Assembly: GCA_937138275.1 (NCBI GenBank)
Contig: CAKZOY010000317.1
Span: 1-15,921 of the forward strand
Length of the DNA stretch: 15,921 nt
Origin: an uncultured Chloroflexota bacterium
GTDB taxonomy: Bacteria > Chloroflexota > Anaerolineae > B4-G1 > DUEL01
Reading direction: 5' to 3'
Numbering within the stretch: the stretch's first letter is position 1; each line of letters starts with the position of its first letter. This document shows, one piece after another, positions 6,270 through 13,796 of the stretch. The position numbers were made by a program, and so were the translations under genes. Under the pieces are notes generated by a model. That model made no database searches, was not told the origin of the DNA, and saw only the letters and a list, made by a program, of their open reading frames with translations.

Positions 6270-7151
6270 GTGTTCAACTGGAAATCCTGGTTTCGTCGCT
6301 TTCGTCCGGATGCCCGCCGAGAAGAGAGGCCTTCCGCGCCGACGGTGACCGCGCCGCCACCGGCGCATCGCCCTTCCCGTCAGCGGATACCAGTGGGTTG
6401 GGCGACGGATACCGGGCGACAACGGAACCACAATGAAGATAGCGTTCTGGTTGCGGAGATATGGCAGGAGGGATATCACCGGATGCCCCCGCTGGGGCTG
6501 CTGATCCTGGCGGATGGAATGGGGGGGCACCTCGCCGGGGAATTCGCCAGCGCCCTTGCCGTTCGGATGGTTGCCGGGCACATTCTCCGGACGTACTGGA
6601 CCACGTTCTCCGGCTGGGAACACAGCGCCGATGAGCCGTCGGTGCAGGAATTACTGACCGAAGCGATTCAGAGGGCGCATCAGGCCGTCAGCGAGCGGGT
6701 GCCGGGAGGGGGGACCACCCTTCTCTGCGCCCTCTTGCTGGGCAACCAGGCCTACATTGCCAATGTTGGCGATAGCCGGGCGTACCTGATCGCGCCGGAC
6801 GGATGGCAGCAGATCACCCGGGACCATTCTGTGGTGGATATCCTGGTAGAGTTGGGGCAGATGACGCCCGATGAGGCCACTCATCACCCGCAACGGAATG
6901 TCCTTTATCGCGCCGTAGGCCAGAAAGACCCCCTGGAAGTAGACACATTTACCTGCCACATTCCGGAGGGTGGGATTCTTCTGCTGTGCTCGGATGGACT
7001 GTGGGAGATGGTCAGCGAACAGGAAATGAGGGAGGTGATTACCGCAGCGGATTCACTTCAAGCCGCCTGCGATATCCTGGTGGAGAGAGCAAATCAGGCC
7101 GGGGGAAAAGACAACATCAGCGTTATCCTCGCCGCCCCTCCGGGCCCTTAG
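6270..7151 (+). CDS. PP2C-family serine/threonine protein phosphatase
   Basis: This 293-residue protein matches bacterial PP2C (PrpC/PstP-like) metal-dependent phosphatases. Motifs in order: RNHNED (Glu56, Asp57), ADGMGGH (Asp82-His87), GGGTT (146-150), NVGDSRAYL (165-173), CSDGLWE (Asp242) and GKDN (Asp281). The acidic residues that bind Mn/Mg are all present. A basic, proline-rich tail of about 38 residues precedes the domain, and no transmembrane helix is seen. The start is GTG at 6270, with AGGAG ending five bases upstream. It lies nine bases after the kinase stop, so the two are surely co-transcribed, and it should remove phosphates that the kinase adds to itself or to neighbouring proteins. 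Confidence 0.93.
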   Translation: MFNWKSWFRRFRPDARREERPSAPTVTAPPPAHRPSRQRIPVGWATDTGRQRNHNEDSVLVAEIWQEGYHRMPPLGLLILADGMGGHLAGEFASALAVRMVAGHILRTYWTTFSGWEHSADEPSVQELLTEAIQRAHQAVSERVPGGGTTLLCALLLGNQAYIANVGDSRAYLIAPDGWQQITRDHSVVDILVELGQMTPDEATHHPQRNVLYRAVGQKDPLEVDTFTCHIPEGGILLLCSDGLWEMVSEQEMREVITAADSLQAACDILVERANQAGGKDNISVILAAPPGP

Positions 7152-7162
7152 GACGGTGAAGG

Positions 7163-8623
7163 ATGCCTGGAGAAGAGGAAAAGGACCTGTACGAAGTGCT
7201 GGGGGTTTCCCCTCTGGCGACCCAGGAGGAAATCCGCTTCGCGTATCGGAAACTGGTCCGCCGATTCCACCCGGATAGCGGGTCCGAAGAGGCGTCCGCG
7301 GAGCGATTCCAGAAAGTGCAGGAGGCCTATAAGGTTCTGGGCGACCTGGCTCGTCGGCAGGCGTATGACCGACGACGAGCGGAGCGGGGAATCGGCCCGA
7401 CGGTTGCCCTGGTCTGGGATATCCTGGTCAGCCGCCAGCAACTCCCCGCTGTACCGGACGAGCAATTGCTGTATATGCTGATAGATATCCGGCCCTCCGG
7501 AAAAACGTCCTTCAAGCGCGTTCCCCTGAACCTGTGTCTGGTCATTGACCAGAGCACTTCTATGGACGGCGACCGGCTGGATCACGTCAAGGCCGCGGCC
7601 CATCAGATTGTGGACGGACTGGAAAAAGAGGACGTGGTGGGCGTGGTGGCGTTTAACGACCGCGCAACGGTCATGGTGCCCAGCCAGTCGCTGACGGACC
7701 CGCTGCGCGTCCATGCCCGTATCTCTTCCATCTGGGCCAGCGGGGGAACGGAAATTCTGCAGGGGCTGCGCGCCGGGTTGGAGCAAATCCGTCGCTTCCA
7801 CAAGCCGGATACCATCAGCTATCTGATCCTGCTGACCGATGGTCGGACATACGGGGATGAGGAGCAGTGCCTGACCGAGGCGCGTCGGGCGGGCCTGGAC
7901 CGCATTGAGATCAGCGTCCTGGGAATCGGGGAAGACTGGAACGATGTGTTTCTGGACCAGATGGCAAAGCAGACCGGAGGCTCCTCGTGGTACATCGCGT
8001 ATCCCCAACAGGTACGCACGGTGATGCGGGAACTGGTCCAGCACCTGGCGATGCTGCTGGCCCGGAATGTCACTCTGACGGTTCGTCCCACCGAGCGGGC
8101 CTGGGTGGAGGCCGCGTTCCGGACCGCACCGGTTATGGAGCATCTCAGTTCTGAAGGAGGAGTCTACTCTCTGGGGAATTTGCTGGCCGGGAAACCGATG
8201 CAGGTTCTGTTTGAGATTGTGGCGCGGGAGCAGACTCCCGGCTTCCATCGTCTGCTCCAAGTGGAGATGAACACCGAAGTGCCCACATTCAACCGCCATG
8301 AGCGGCTGATCTTTGACCTGGAGCGAGAATTCGTGTCGGAGGCTCCGGAGGAGCCGGTTTCACCCACTCTGGTAAACGTTCTCAGTCGGCTCAGTATCTT
8401 CCGGATGCAGGAACAGGTCTGGAAAGCCCTGGAGACCGGCCACATAGACGAGGCGCGGCGGCGGCTGGAAACCATCGCAACCCGCATGCTGGATATGGGA
8501 GAGGCCGAACTGGCCCATGTGGCGCTGCTGGAGGCCGGGCGGGTTGCGCAAGGTGGGCGCATATCCAGCAAAGGGGAAAAGATGATCCGCTACGGTACCC
8601 GCGGCCTGGGGCTGAAGCCATAG
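7163..8623 (+). CDS. J-domain (DnaJ)/von Willebrand factor A fusion protein
   Basis: This 486-residue protein fuses two domains rarely seen together. Residues 7-70 form a J domain with the HPD tripeptide at 36-38, the motif that stimulates Hsp70 ATPase. Residues about 120-290 form a vWA domain with an intact MIDAS: DQSTS (Asp129, Ser131, Ser133), Thr196 in SGGTE and Asp226 in LTDGR. A beta-rich middle (about 300-395) and a helical tail (about 405-475, TPR-like in feel) follow. No DnaJ zinc-finger or glycine-rich region is present. It starts 11 nt after the PP2C gene. By analogy with vWA proteins that work with a kinase and PP2C (for example the TerY-P triad), it may be a metal-dependent scaffold, here able to call in DnaK. 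That role is inference; both domain calls are secure. Confidence 0.88.
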   Translation: MPGEEEKDLYEVLGVSPLATQEEIRFAYRKLVRRFHPDSGSEEASAERFQKVQEAYKVLGDLARRQAYDRRRAERGIGPTVALVWDILVSRQQLPAVPDEQLLYMLIDIRPSGKTSFKRVPLNLCLVIDQSTSMDGDRLDHVKAAAHQIVDGLEKEDVVGVVAFNDRATVMVPSQSLTDPLRVHARISSIWASGGTEILQGLRAGLEQIRRFHKPDTISYLILLTDGRTYGDEEQCLTEARRAGLDRIEISVLGIGEDWNDVFLDQMAKQTGGSSWYIAYPQQVRTVMRELVQHLAMLLARNVTLTVRPTERAWVEAAFRTAPVMEHLSSEGGVYSLGNLLAGKPMQVLFEIVAREQTPGFHRLLQVEMNTEVPTFNRHERLIFDLEREFVSEAPEEPVSPTLVNVLSRLSIFRMQEQVWKALETGHIDEARRRLETIATRMLDMGEAELAHVALLEAGRVAQGGRISSKGEKMIRYGTRGLGLKP

Positions 8624-8630
8624 GGAGGGA

Positions 8631-9146
8631 ATGATGATAGAGTGTCCATCTTGTGGCAAGAAACACCGTGTAGGCACCCTGTTCTGCACGGAGTGTGGCA
8701 TTTACCTTCCGACGGGCAAAACGCTATGGACCGAACCTTTCCCCACCGACGAACTTTCCGCACCGCGCGCCTCGGCATGGGATACCGAGGTGCCCCGGGG
8801 GGATGAAAACGCACCCCAGACAGTACGGGTGAAGATCGTGGATACCGGACGGGAGGTTGTTCTCCCCGCTCTTCCGGAACTCCTGTTGGGACGGCTGGAC
8901 CCGACCCATGGCATTTTCCCTCATCTGGACCTGGGTGCGGAGAAAGGACTGGAGATGGGCGTTTCCCGTCGCCATGCCAAAATCGTTCAGCGGGAGGGAA
9001 GGGCATACATAGAGGATGTGGGCAGCGCCAACGGAACGTTCCTGAACGGTCAACGCCTGACGCCCTATCTGCCCTATCCGCTGCCCGAAAAGTCCGAAGT
9101 GCAACTGGGTCGGCTGCGGCTGCAGGTTATCATCGGCAACAGTTAG
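8631..9146 (+). CDS. Zinc-ribbon/FHA-domain phosphothreonine-binding protein
   Basis: This 171-residue protein starts with a zinc ribbon (CPSC at residues 5-8 and CTEC at 19-22) and, after an acidic, flexible linker of about 35 residues, ends in an FHA domain (about 65-168). The phosphothreonine-binding residues are all there: GR (87-88), SRRH (112-115) and NGTFLNG (134-140). FHA domains read phosphothreonine, so this is the natural reader for the kinase four genes upstream, whose tail holds repeated Thr motifs. A second ATG at 8634 has better spacing from GGGAGGGA and may be the true start, giving one residue less. It follows the J/vWA gene by 7 nt. Confidence 0.92.
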   Translation: MMIECPSCGKKHRVGTLFCTECGIYLPTGKTLWTEPFPTDELSAPRASAWDTEVPRGDENAPQTVRVKIVDTGREVVLPALPELLLGRLDPTHGIFPHLDLGAEKGLEMGVSRRHAKIVQREGRAYIEDVGSANGTFLNGQRLTPYLPYPLPEKSEVQLGRLRLQVIIGNS

Positions 9147-9246
9147 GGGGTAGCCCATTTATTGGGGGCGGAGTGCACGCCATAGCGGGCGTGAGTAGTC
9201 GCCCTGAAAAGTGTGGTAGAGATAGGGATATCCGCGGAGGTCGTCT
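9147..9246. other. 100-nt gap inside the signalling cluster
   Basis: This is the only gap of note in the cluster. It holds a weak stem CACGCC/GGCGTG (9176-9193) without a T-tract. I could not find a convincing -35/-10 pair. A change of transcription unit here is possible but not shown. Confidence 0.35.
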
Positions 9247-9489
9247 ATGCCCATAACCGTCTTGATCCACCTGATGAATGAGGACCCGATTGTGGCGGAA
9301 ATTGAGCGGGTCCCTGAACCCACCGACCAGTTCATGGTCTGTGAAAACCCTCGCCGTCGGGATGGTCGTGAGGTGAATTATCTGCTCCCGGAACTTCGCT
9401 CCCTGATCCTCCCCTGGCATCGGGTTCATTGTGTGGAAATTTTGCCGACAGGTGAAGAAGAACAGATCGTGACTTTCGTACGGGAATGA
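9247..9489 (+). CDS. Uncharacterised 80-residue protein, predicted small beta-barrel
   Basis: I do not recognise a named family. The start is well supported by GGAGG (9236-9240) six bases before the ATG, and the gene sits 10 nt before the response regulator gene, so it is very likely real. Hydrophobic residues alternate as in beta-strands (ITVLIHL, PIVAEIERV, FMVCENP, SLILPWHRVHCVEIL, QIVTFV), separated by a charged turn PRRRDGRE, and there is no signal peptide or membrane helix. The pattern ending WHRVHCVEIL is typical of compact SH3- or Sm-like barrels. It might be an adaptor for the GTPase or the regulator encoded next door; this is inference from position only. Confidence 0.75.
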   Translation: MPITVLIHLMNEDPIVAEIERVPEPTDQFMVCENPRRRDGREVNYLLPELRSLILPWHRVHCVEILPTGEEEQIVTFVRE

Positions 9490-9499
9490 GTATGAGAGA

Positions 9500-10237
9500 A
9501 TGGCTGGCTCCCGGTCGTCTGGCCCGTTGATCCTCGCCGTGGATGACGAGGAAAAGATTCTCCGGTTCATCCGGATGAACCTGGAACTGGAGGGGTTTCA
9601 CGTCATTAGCGCCACATCCGGTCTGGAGGCGTTACAGCGGGTGCGCACGGCATTCCCGGACCTCGTGCTGCTGGACGTGATGATGCCCGAAATGGACGGA
9701 TTTGAGACCCTGCGCCTGTTGCGGGATTTCTCCGATGTGCCGGTTATCATGCTGACCGTCCGCTCCGACGAGGAAGACATCGTGCGGGGTCTGGAACTGG
9801 GGGCAGACGATTATGTCACCAAGCCTTTCAGTGTGCGGGAATTGACCAGCCGCATCCGGGCTGTCCTGCGACGACAAAAACCGTTCCTGCCGCCAGAGGC
9901 TGCCATCCTGAAGATTGACGATTATCTGAGCGTGGACTACAACCTGAAAGAGGCCATTGTCGGGGGGAAGCGGGTCAAACTCCGCCCGACGGAGTTCCGG
10001 CTCCTGGCCCTGTTGATTGAAAATGCCGGCTGGGTGGTCCCCCATGAGACGCTACTGGCAAAGGTGTGGGGGCCGGAGTATCGGGAGGAGACGAACTATC
10101 TGCGGCTATACGTCACGTACTTGCGGCAGAAAATTGAGCCGGACCCCTCTAACCCGCGCTACATCCTCACCGAGCGGGGGGTAGGGTACCGGTTCGTGGA
10201 TTTCCGACATCCCCAGGAGGAGCGCACATCCCAATGA
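9500..10237 (+). CDS. OmpR/PhoB-family response regulator, no histidine kinase nearby
   Basis: This 245-residue protein has a receiver domain (about 9-125) with all key residues: acidic pair Asp15/Asp16, phospho-acceptor Asp59 in LLDVMMPEMDG, Thr86 and Lys108 (TKPF). It is followed by a winged-helix DNA-binding domain (about 137-233) ending GVGYRFV, typical for the family. It should act as a transcription factor. No sensor histidine kinase gene is in the window, so it is an orphan here. It may be fed by a distant kinase or modified by the Ser/Thr kinase of the cluster (inference). It starts 10 nt after the 80-residue gene and its TGA overlaps the next ATG (ATGA). Confidence 0.93.
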   Translation: MAGSRSSGPLILAVDDEEKILRFIRMNLELEGFHVISATSGLEALQRVRTAFPDLVLLDVMMPEMDGFETLRLLRDFSDVPVIMLTVRSDEEDIVRGLELGADDYVTKPFSVRELTSRIRAVLRRQKPFLPPEAAILKIDDYLSVDYNLKEAIVGGKRVKLRPTEFRLLALLIENAGWVVPHETLLAKVWGPEYREETNYLRLYVTYLRQKIEPDPSNPRYILTERGVGYRFVDFRHPQEERTSQ

Positions 10238-10752
10238 AATCCGCGTACAAAGTAGTCATTACGGGTGCATTCAATACGGGGAAGAGCGCGTTCATTCGTT
10301 CCGCCTCCGATATCGCCGTCGTCTGCACGGATAAGCCCATCACCGACCATCTGGTGGAGGTCAAAGAGACCACCACCGTCGCAATGGACTACGGTCAGAC
10401 AACGGTGGCGGGTTTGCTCTTCCACCTGTACGGCACTCCCGGCCAGGAGAGGTTTGACTTTATGTGGGATATTCTGGCTCGGGAAACGGATGCTCTGTTG
10501 ATTCTGGTAGATAGCACCGACCGCTCCACATTGACGATGGCCCGACAACTCCTGCGCCGCCTTTCCCGCAAACGGATTCCGTACCTGATCGTCGCGACCA
10601 AGCGGGACGGCGACCGACCCATGGCTCTGGAGGAAATTGCCCGCAACCTGGGCCTGAAGTCCTCTCAGCAGATTATCGCCTGCGATCCCCGCCAGAAGGC
10701 CAGCGCCCACGCGGTCCTGGCCCATCTCGCCTCTATCCTGAAGCGGGACTAA
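10234..10752 (+). CDS. Small Ras-like GTPase (CvnD/MglA-type)
   Basis: This 172-residue protein is a single-domain P-loop GTPase. Visible motifs are G1 GAFNTGKS (11-18), a switch I region ETTTVAMDYG (45-54), G3 GTPGQE (67-72), G4 as ATKRD (121-125, where the usual Asn is Thr) and a G5-like ACDPR. The TTVAMDYG switch and CDPR element resemble CvnD proteins of Streptomyces conservons, which work with a roadblock protein and a DUF742 protein; neither is in this window. No lipidation signal or membrane segment is seen. The ATG overlaps the response regulator stop (ATGA), indicating coupled translation and a shared function. It ends against the convergent SDR gene, with the stop codons overlapping at 10749-10752. 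Confidence 0.9.
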   Translation: MKSAYKVVITGAFNTGKSAFIRSASDIAVVCTDKPITDHLVEVKETTTVAMDYGQTTVAGLLFHLYGTPGQERFDFMWDILARETDALLILVDSTDRSTLTMARQLLRRLSRKRIPYLIVATKRDGDRPMALEEIARNLGLKSSQQIIACDPRQKASAHAVLAHLASILKRD

Positions 10753-11786
10753 ACGGACGAGGGATTTTGCGGCGGCGAAGCCGCCGCAAAATCCCTCGTC
10801 GCGGTACAGTACCATGCCCGCGTCTCCTGCAGCCCGTCCTCAAAAGGCGTTGGATCGTAGCCTAACTCTTCCCGCGCCTTCTCGTGACTCACCCGCCAGT
10901 CGTAGAATACGTACGGGTACAGACCGATGGGGTAGTAGGGCTCCCGGCGAGTCCAGCGGGAAAGAAAAGTCCATCCCCGCGCCAGCGCCACCATCCCCCA
11001 TGCCGGAGCCGGAATCCAGCGGATGCGGCGGCCGGTGACCCGTTCCACGATCTCCCCGATCTCCCGATGGGAAAGACAGTTCCCGCAAATGTTATAAACC
11101 TCGCCCGGACGGCCGCCCCCAAGGGCCACTTCCGCCGCCCATGCCACATCCCGCACGAACACCGGAAACGTCACGTGCCGTCCCCCGTGCACGCGGAACG
11201 CCAGCCCCCTCAACGGGTCTTCTATAAATAGCCGATTGAACGCGTACCGGCTCCAGGGGCCGTAAATGGCGCCGGGGCGCAGGATGATAACGGGCAGGCC
11301 GTGTGTACGCCACCAGGTCAGCGCCAGACGCTCTGCTTCCAGTTTGCTTTCCTGGTAGGCATCCTGAGGCTGGCATGGGGTCTCCTCGGTGATGAGGCCA
11401 TCAGCGGGGGGCTTGCCTACAACCGCGATCGTGGAAATATGAACGAATCGGCTCACGCCGGCCTGAGCGGCCGCCTCCAGAAGGTTGCGGGTCCCGTCTA
11501 CGTTGGTGGTCCAGAAATCCTCCCGCCGCCCCCAGAAACGGAAGACGGCTGCCGCATGGATGATCGCGCCGCATCCCTCCACGGCAGCCGCCACCGCCCG
11601 GTCGTCCCGTATATCTCCCCAAACCCGTTCTACTCCCAGCGTTTCCAAGAAAGCGTGGTCGGAGGTAGGGCGGACCAGCGCCCGTACCCAACGCCCGCGC
11701 GCCGCCAGATAGGCACACAGGTTACGGCCGACGAATCCCGTGGCCCCAGTGACCAGGATGGGGGCAACGTCAGGGAGCCTCTCCAC
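10749..11786 (-). CDS. NAD(P)-dependent epimerase/dehydratase, extended SDR family
   Basis: This 345-residue protein is an extended short-chain dehydrogenase. It has the nucleotide-binding TGATGFVG (13-20), GDIRD at 58-62, and the catalytic pair YQESK (Tyr144, Lys148), preceded by ISTIAVVG with a Ser that completes the triad. It resembles dihydroflavonol-reductase and 3-beta-hydroxysteroid/sugar-epimerase relatives; the substrate cannot be told. I chose GTG 11784-11786 (GGAAGAG seven bases upstream), which overlaps the udk stop by 17 nt, so it is probably co-transcribed with udk. The last 16 residues or so are odd: residues about 330-344 (TRDFAAASPPQNPSS) are encoded by a perfect 45-nt palindromic repeat, so the original C-terminus was probably changed or extended by a repeat insertion. 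Confidence 0.87.
   Translation of the reverse strand: MERLPDVAPILVTGATGFVGRNLCAYLAARGRWVRALVRPTSDHAFLETLGVERVWGDIRDDRAVAAAVEGCGAIIHAAAVFRFWGRREDFWTTNVDGTRNLLEAAAQAGVSRFVHISTIAVVGKPPADGLITEETPCQPQDAYQESKLEAERLALTWWRTHGLPVIILRPGAIYGPWSRYAFNRLFIEDPLRGLAFRVHGGRHVTFPVFVRDVAWAAEVALGGGRPGEVYNICGNCLSHREIGEIVERVTGRRIRWIPAPAWGMVALARGWTFLSRWTRREPYYPIGLYPYVFYDWRVSHEKAREELGYDPTPFEDGLQETRAWYCTATRDFAAASPPQNPSSV
10756..10800. repeat. Palindromic repeat, copy 4: perfect 21-bp stem inside the SDR gene end
   Basis: Two 21-nt arms match perfectly around the loop GAA (core GGCGGC-GAA-GCCGCC, outer part GAGGGATTTTGC). It begins four bases after the GTPase stop and lies within the final codons of the convergent SDR gene. 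No T-tract follows on either strand, but such a strong stem could still hinder transcripts from both sides. Confidence 0.85.
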
Positions 11787-12426
11787 AGTCCTGCTCTTCC
11801 GCCCGTTGTTCCAGCAACCCCCGAATGCGGGCGGCGACCATATCAATCGCCACCTCGTTGTGCCCTCCCTCCGGGATGATGACATCGGCGTAGCGCTTGC
11901 TGGGCTCCACGAACTCCAGGTGCATCGGGCGAACGGTCGTCAGATACTGGTGAATGACCGATTCCACCGAACGACCTCGCTCCTGGACGTCCCGCTGGAG
12001 GCGGCGGATGAAGCGGATATCGGGGTCGGTATCCACGTAGAGTTTCACGTCAAAGAGTTCCCGCAGGGCCGGTTCGGCGAAGACCAGGATGCCTTCCACC
12101 AGGATGACCGGCGCCGGACCGATCCGTCGGGTTTGCGAGGTGCGGGTATGGGTGGTGAAATCGTAGACGGGGATTTCTACAGCCTTTCCGGCCTTTAACT
12201 GTTTGAGGTGCTCAATGAGCAGTTCGCTTTCCAGCGAATCGGGGTGGTCAAAGTTGATCCGGATGCGCTCCTCCGGGGGGAGGTGGCTCATATCCCGGTA
12301 ATACGCATCGTGGGGGATATAGGCCACGTGCTCCGTCCCCACCCGTTCCAGGATTTTCATCGCTACGGTGGTCTTACCCGAACCGGTCCCACCGGCAACA
12401 CCAATGATGACAGGTCGTTTGCTCAC
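11770..12426 (-). CDS. udk: Uridine kinase
   Basis: This 218-residue protein phosphorylates uridine and cytidine in pyrimidine salvage. It has the Walker A motif GGTGSGKTT (12-20), the substrate-side element PHDAYYRD (38-45), FDHPDS (59-64), the strand IPVYDF near residue 85, and VILVEGIL, all as in Udk; length is normal (about 210-220). The start is GTG at 12424-12426, with GAGGGG five bases upstream. It overlaps the SDR gene by 17 nt, with the same frame-shifted reading of GGAGAGGCTCCCTGA. A hydantoinase/dihydropyrimidinase further upstream on the same strand gives a loose pyrimidine theme, although a terminator-like region lies in between. Confidence 0.94.
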   Translation of the reverse strand: MSKRPVIIGVAGGTGSGKTTVAMKILERVGTEHVAYIPHDAYYRDMSHLPPEERIRINFDHPDSLESELLIEHLKQLKAGKAVEIPVYDFTTHTRTSQTRRIGPAPVILVEGILVFAEPALRELFDVKLYVDTDPDIRFIRRLQRDVQERGRSVESVIHQYLTTVRPMHLEFVEPSKRYADVIIPEGGHNEVAIDMVAARIRGLLEQRAEEQDCGEAP

Positions 12427-12486
12427 CTCTGCCCCTCTCCAGGCGACAATGGTTCATTCACCCAACGGGCTGAACGGGGTGGGTGT

Positions 12487-12525
12487 GGGGTTTGTGGGGG
12501 CGGCGAAGCCGCCCCCACAAACCCC
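12487..12525. repeat. Palindromic repeat, copy 2: perfect 18-bp stem
   Basis: Two perfect 18-nt arms (GGGGTTTGTGGGGGCGGC and its complement) flank the loop GAA. It lies in the 162-nt gap between the M24 peptidase and udk, both on the minus strand, and may act as a transcript-end stabiliser there. Flanks match those of copy 1. Confidence 0.85.
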
Positions 12526-12544
12526 CTTTCCACCCTTTCAAACC

Positions 12545-12562
12545 GATTTGCTACACAAGCCC
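12545..12562. repeat. Conserved box GATTTGCTRCACAAGCCC, copy 2
   Basis: GATTTGCTACACAAGCCC differs by one base from the box at 2713-2730 and has the same side and orientation relative to its palindrome, which shows that the repeated unit is larger than the hairpin. Confidence 0.6.
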
Positions 12563-12588
12563 CCCGCTCTGCGGCCCCGTCCTCAGGC

Positions 12589-13782
12589 CTACCGGATGCA
12601 CCAGATTTCTTCCTGCGGTTCGCTGAGGTACTCGGCGCCGTCGGCGGTCACCAGTACGTCTTCCTCACAGCCCAGATAGCCGTAGCCCGGAACATGAACC
12701 CCCAACTCAATGGCGAAAACGTTGCCAACCTCAATCACCCCTTCAATGCTCTTACCGTAGCGTTCCCACTTCGGGCCCAGGACGGTGGCTCCGTCGTGGA
12801 CGGTGCGGCCGATGTGATGACCGAAGGCATGGAGGTATTCGCTATAGCCTGCGTTCAACAGCGTCTGGCGGGCGGCCGCGTCCACCTCCCAGCCCCGCGC
12901 CCCGGGCCGCAGGGCGGCCCGTCCGGCCTCCAGCGCAGCCCGGACGGCCTTCCAGACCCGCATCACTTCCTCCGGCGGAGCCTCTTCCCCCGGCCGGCAG
13001 AAGTAGAGCGTCCGTTGCAGGTCGGAGACAAAGCCTTCCCGCCGTACGCCAAAGTCCAGTTGAAGGAGAGCCCCTGTCTGCGTAACGTAGTCCCCCGGCA
13101 TCCGGTGACCGAAGGAGCCATCCGGTCCGGCGCAAACAACCGGACAGTACTCCGGCTCCCAGGCCGGTTCCAGCCCTCGCTTGCGCGTCGTCTCGTGGAT
13201 GAAAGCGGCGATCTCCCGTTCCTTCATCCCCGGCTGGACTAGGGCCTCTACCTCCCGAAGGATGCCTTCGGTAGCGCCAATCGCCGCGCGGATGTAATCC
13301 ACTTCGGCGGGGGTCTTCCGTCCTCGCAGAGCGGCGATGATATCCTCCGCCGAGATCAGGCGGGCCGAGTACTCCGTCCCTCCGAGGATGCCCGCGATGA
13401 CGCGGAACATTCCGTGGGTCAATCCATCGGCAGCCGGGTCGCTTTCGGAGAAGTTCAGGGCAATCTGGCGGGGGTTCAGACGGGCAACGTGTTCCAGAAG
13501 CGGTTCCCGAATGGACTGGTCATAGCCGACCACCGTCGTATAGCCGCCGACGTTGCGGACGTTGTCGGCATCGTACCGCCCCACGATGGCGATCCGCTCC
13601 CCTGTACGGCTGATCATCAGCGCCGATTGCCAGGTCAGGTCCAGCCCCAGGATGAGGTCCAGCGAGGGGTCTTTGACCTGGCTCGTCTCCCGCACGAAGG
13701 TGATCCAGAGGTCTACTCCCTTCTCCTGGAGGACTCCCACTGCCTGATCCAGTTTCTCTCGGACGATCGCAAATGTGTCCAT
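12589..13782 (-). CDS. M24-family metallopeptidase, Xaa-Pro aminopeptidase-like
   Basis: This 397-residue protein has a creatinase-type N-terminal domain (about 1-150) and a C-terminal pita-bread domain (about 157-390). The five metal ligands of M24 enzymes are visible: Asp243 (QLDFGV), Asp254 (VSDLQRT), His322 (FGHHIGRTVHDG), Glu359 (IELGVH) and Glu374 (EEDVLVT). It should remove N-terminal residues next to proline, but creatinase and related non-peptidase members share this layout, so the exact substrate is open. The ATG at 13780-13782 with AAGGAG four to five bases upstream is preferred over an in-frame start at 14049, which would extend through the promoter and a structured leader. Confidence 0.9.
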   Translation of the reverse strand: MDTFAIVREKLDQAVGVLQEKGVDLWITFVRETSQVKDPSLDLILGLDLTWQSALMISRTGERIAIVGRYDADNVRNVGGYTTVVGYDQSIREPLLEHVARLNPRQIALNFSESDPAADGLTHGMFRVIAGILGGTEYSARLISAEDIIAALRGRKTPAEVDYIRAAIGATEGILREVEALVQPGMKEREIAAFIHETTRKRGLEPAWEPEYCPVVCAGPDGSFGHRMPGDYVTQTGALLQLDFGVRREGFVSDLQRTLYFCRPGEEAPPEEVMRVWKAVRAALEAGRAALRPGARGWEVDAAARQTLLNAGYSEYLHAFGHHIGRTVHDGATVLGPKWERYGKSIEGVIEVGNVFAIELGVHVPGYGYLGCEEDVLVTADGAEYLSEPQEEIWCIR

Positions 13783-13796
13783 TGTGCTCCTTATGA

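Noticed and set aside
12208..13242. Open frame of 344 codons on the plus strand across udk and the M24 peptidase
   Set aside because: It spans two real minus-strand genes and palindrome copy 2 and has no recognisable domain.
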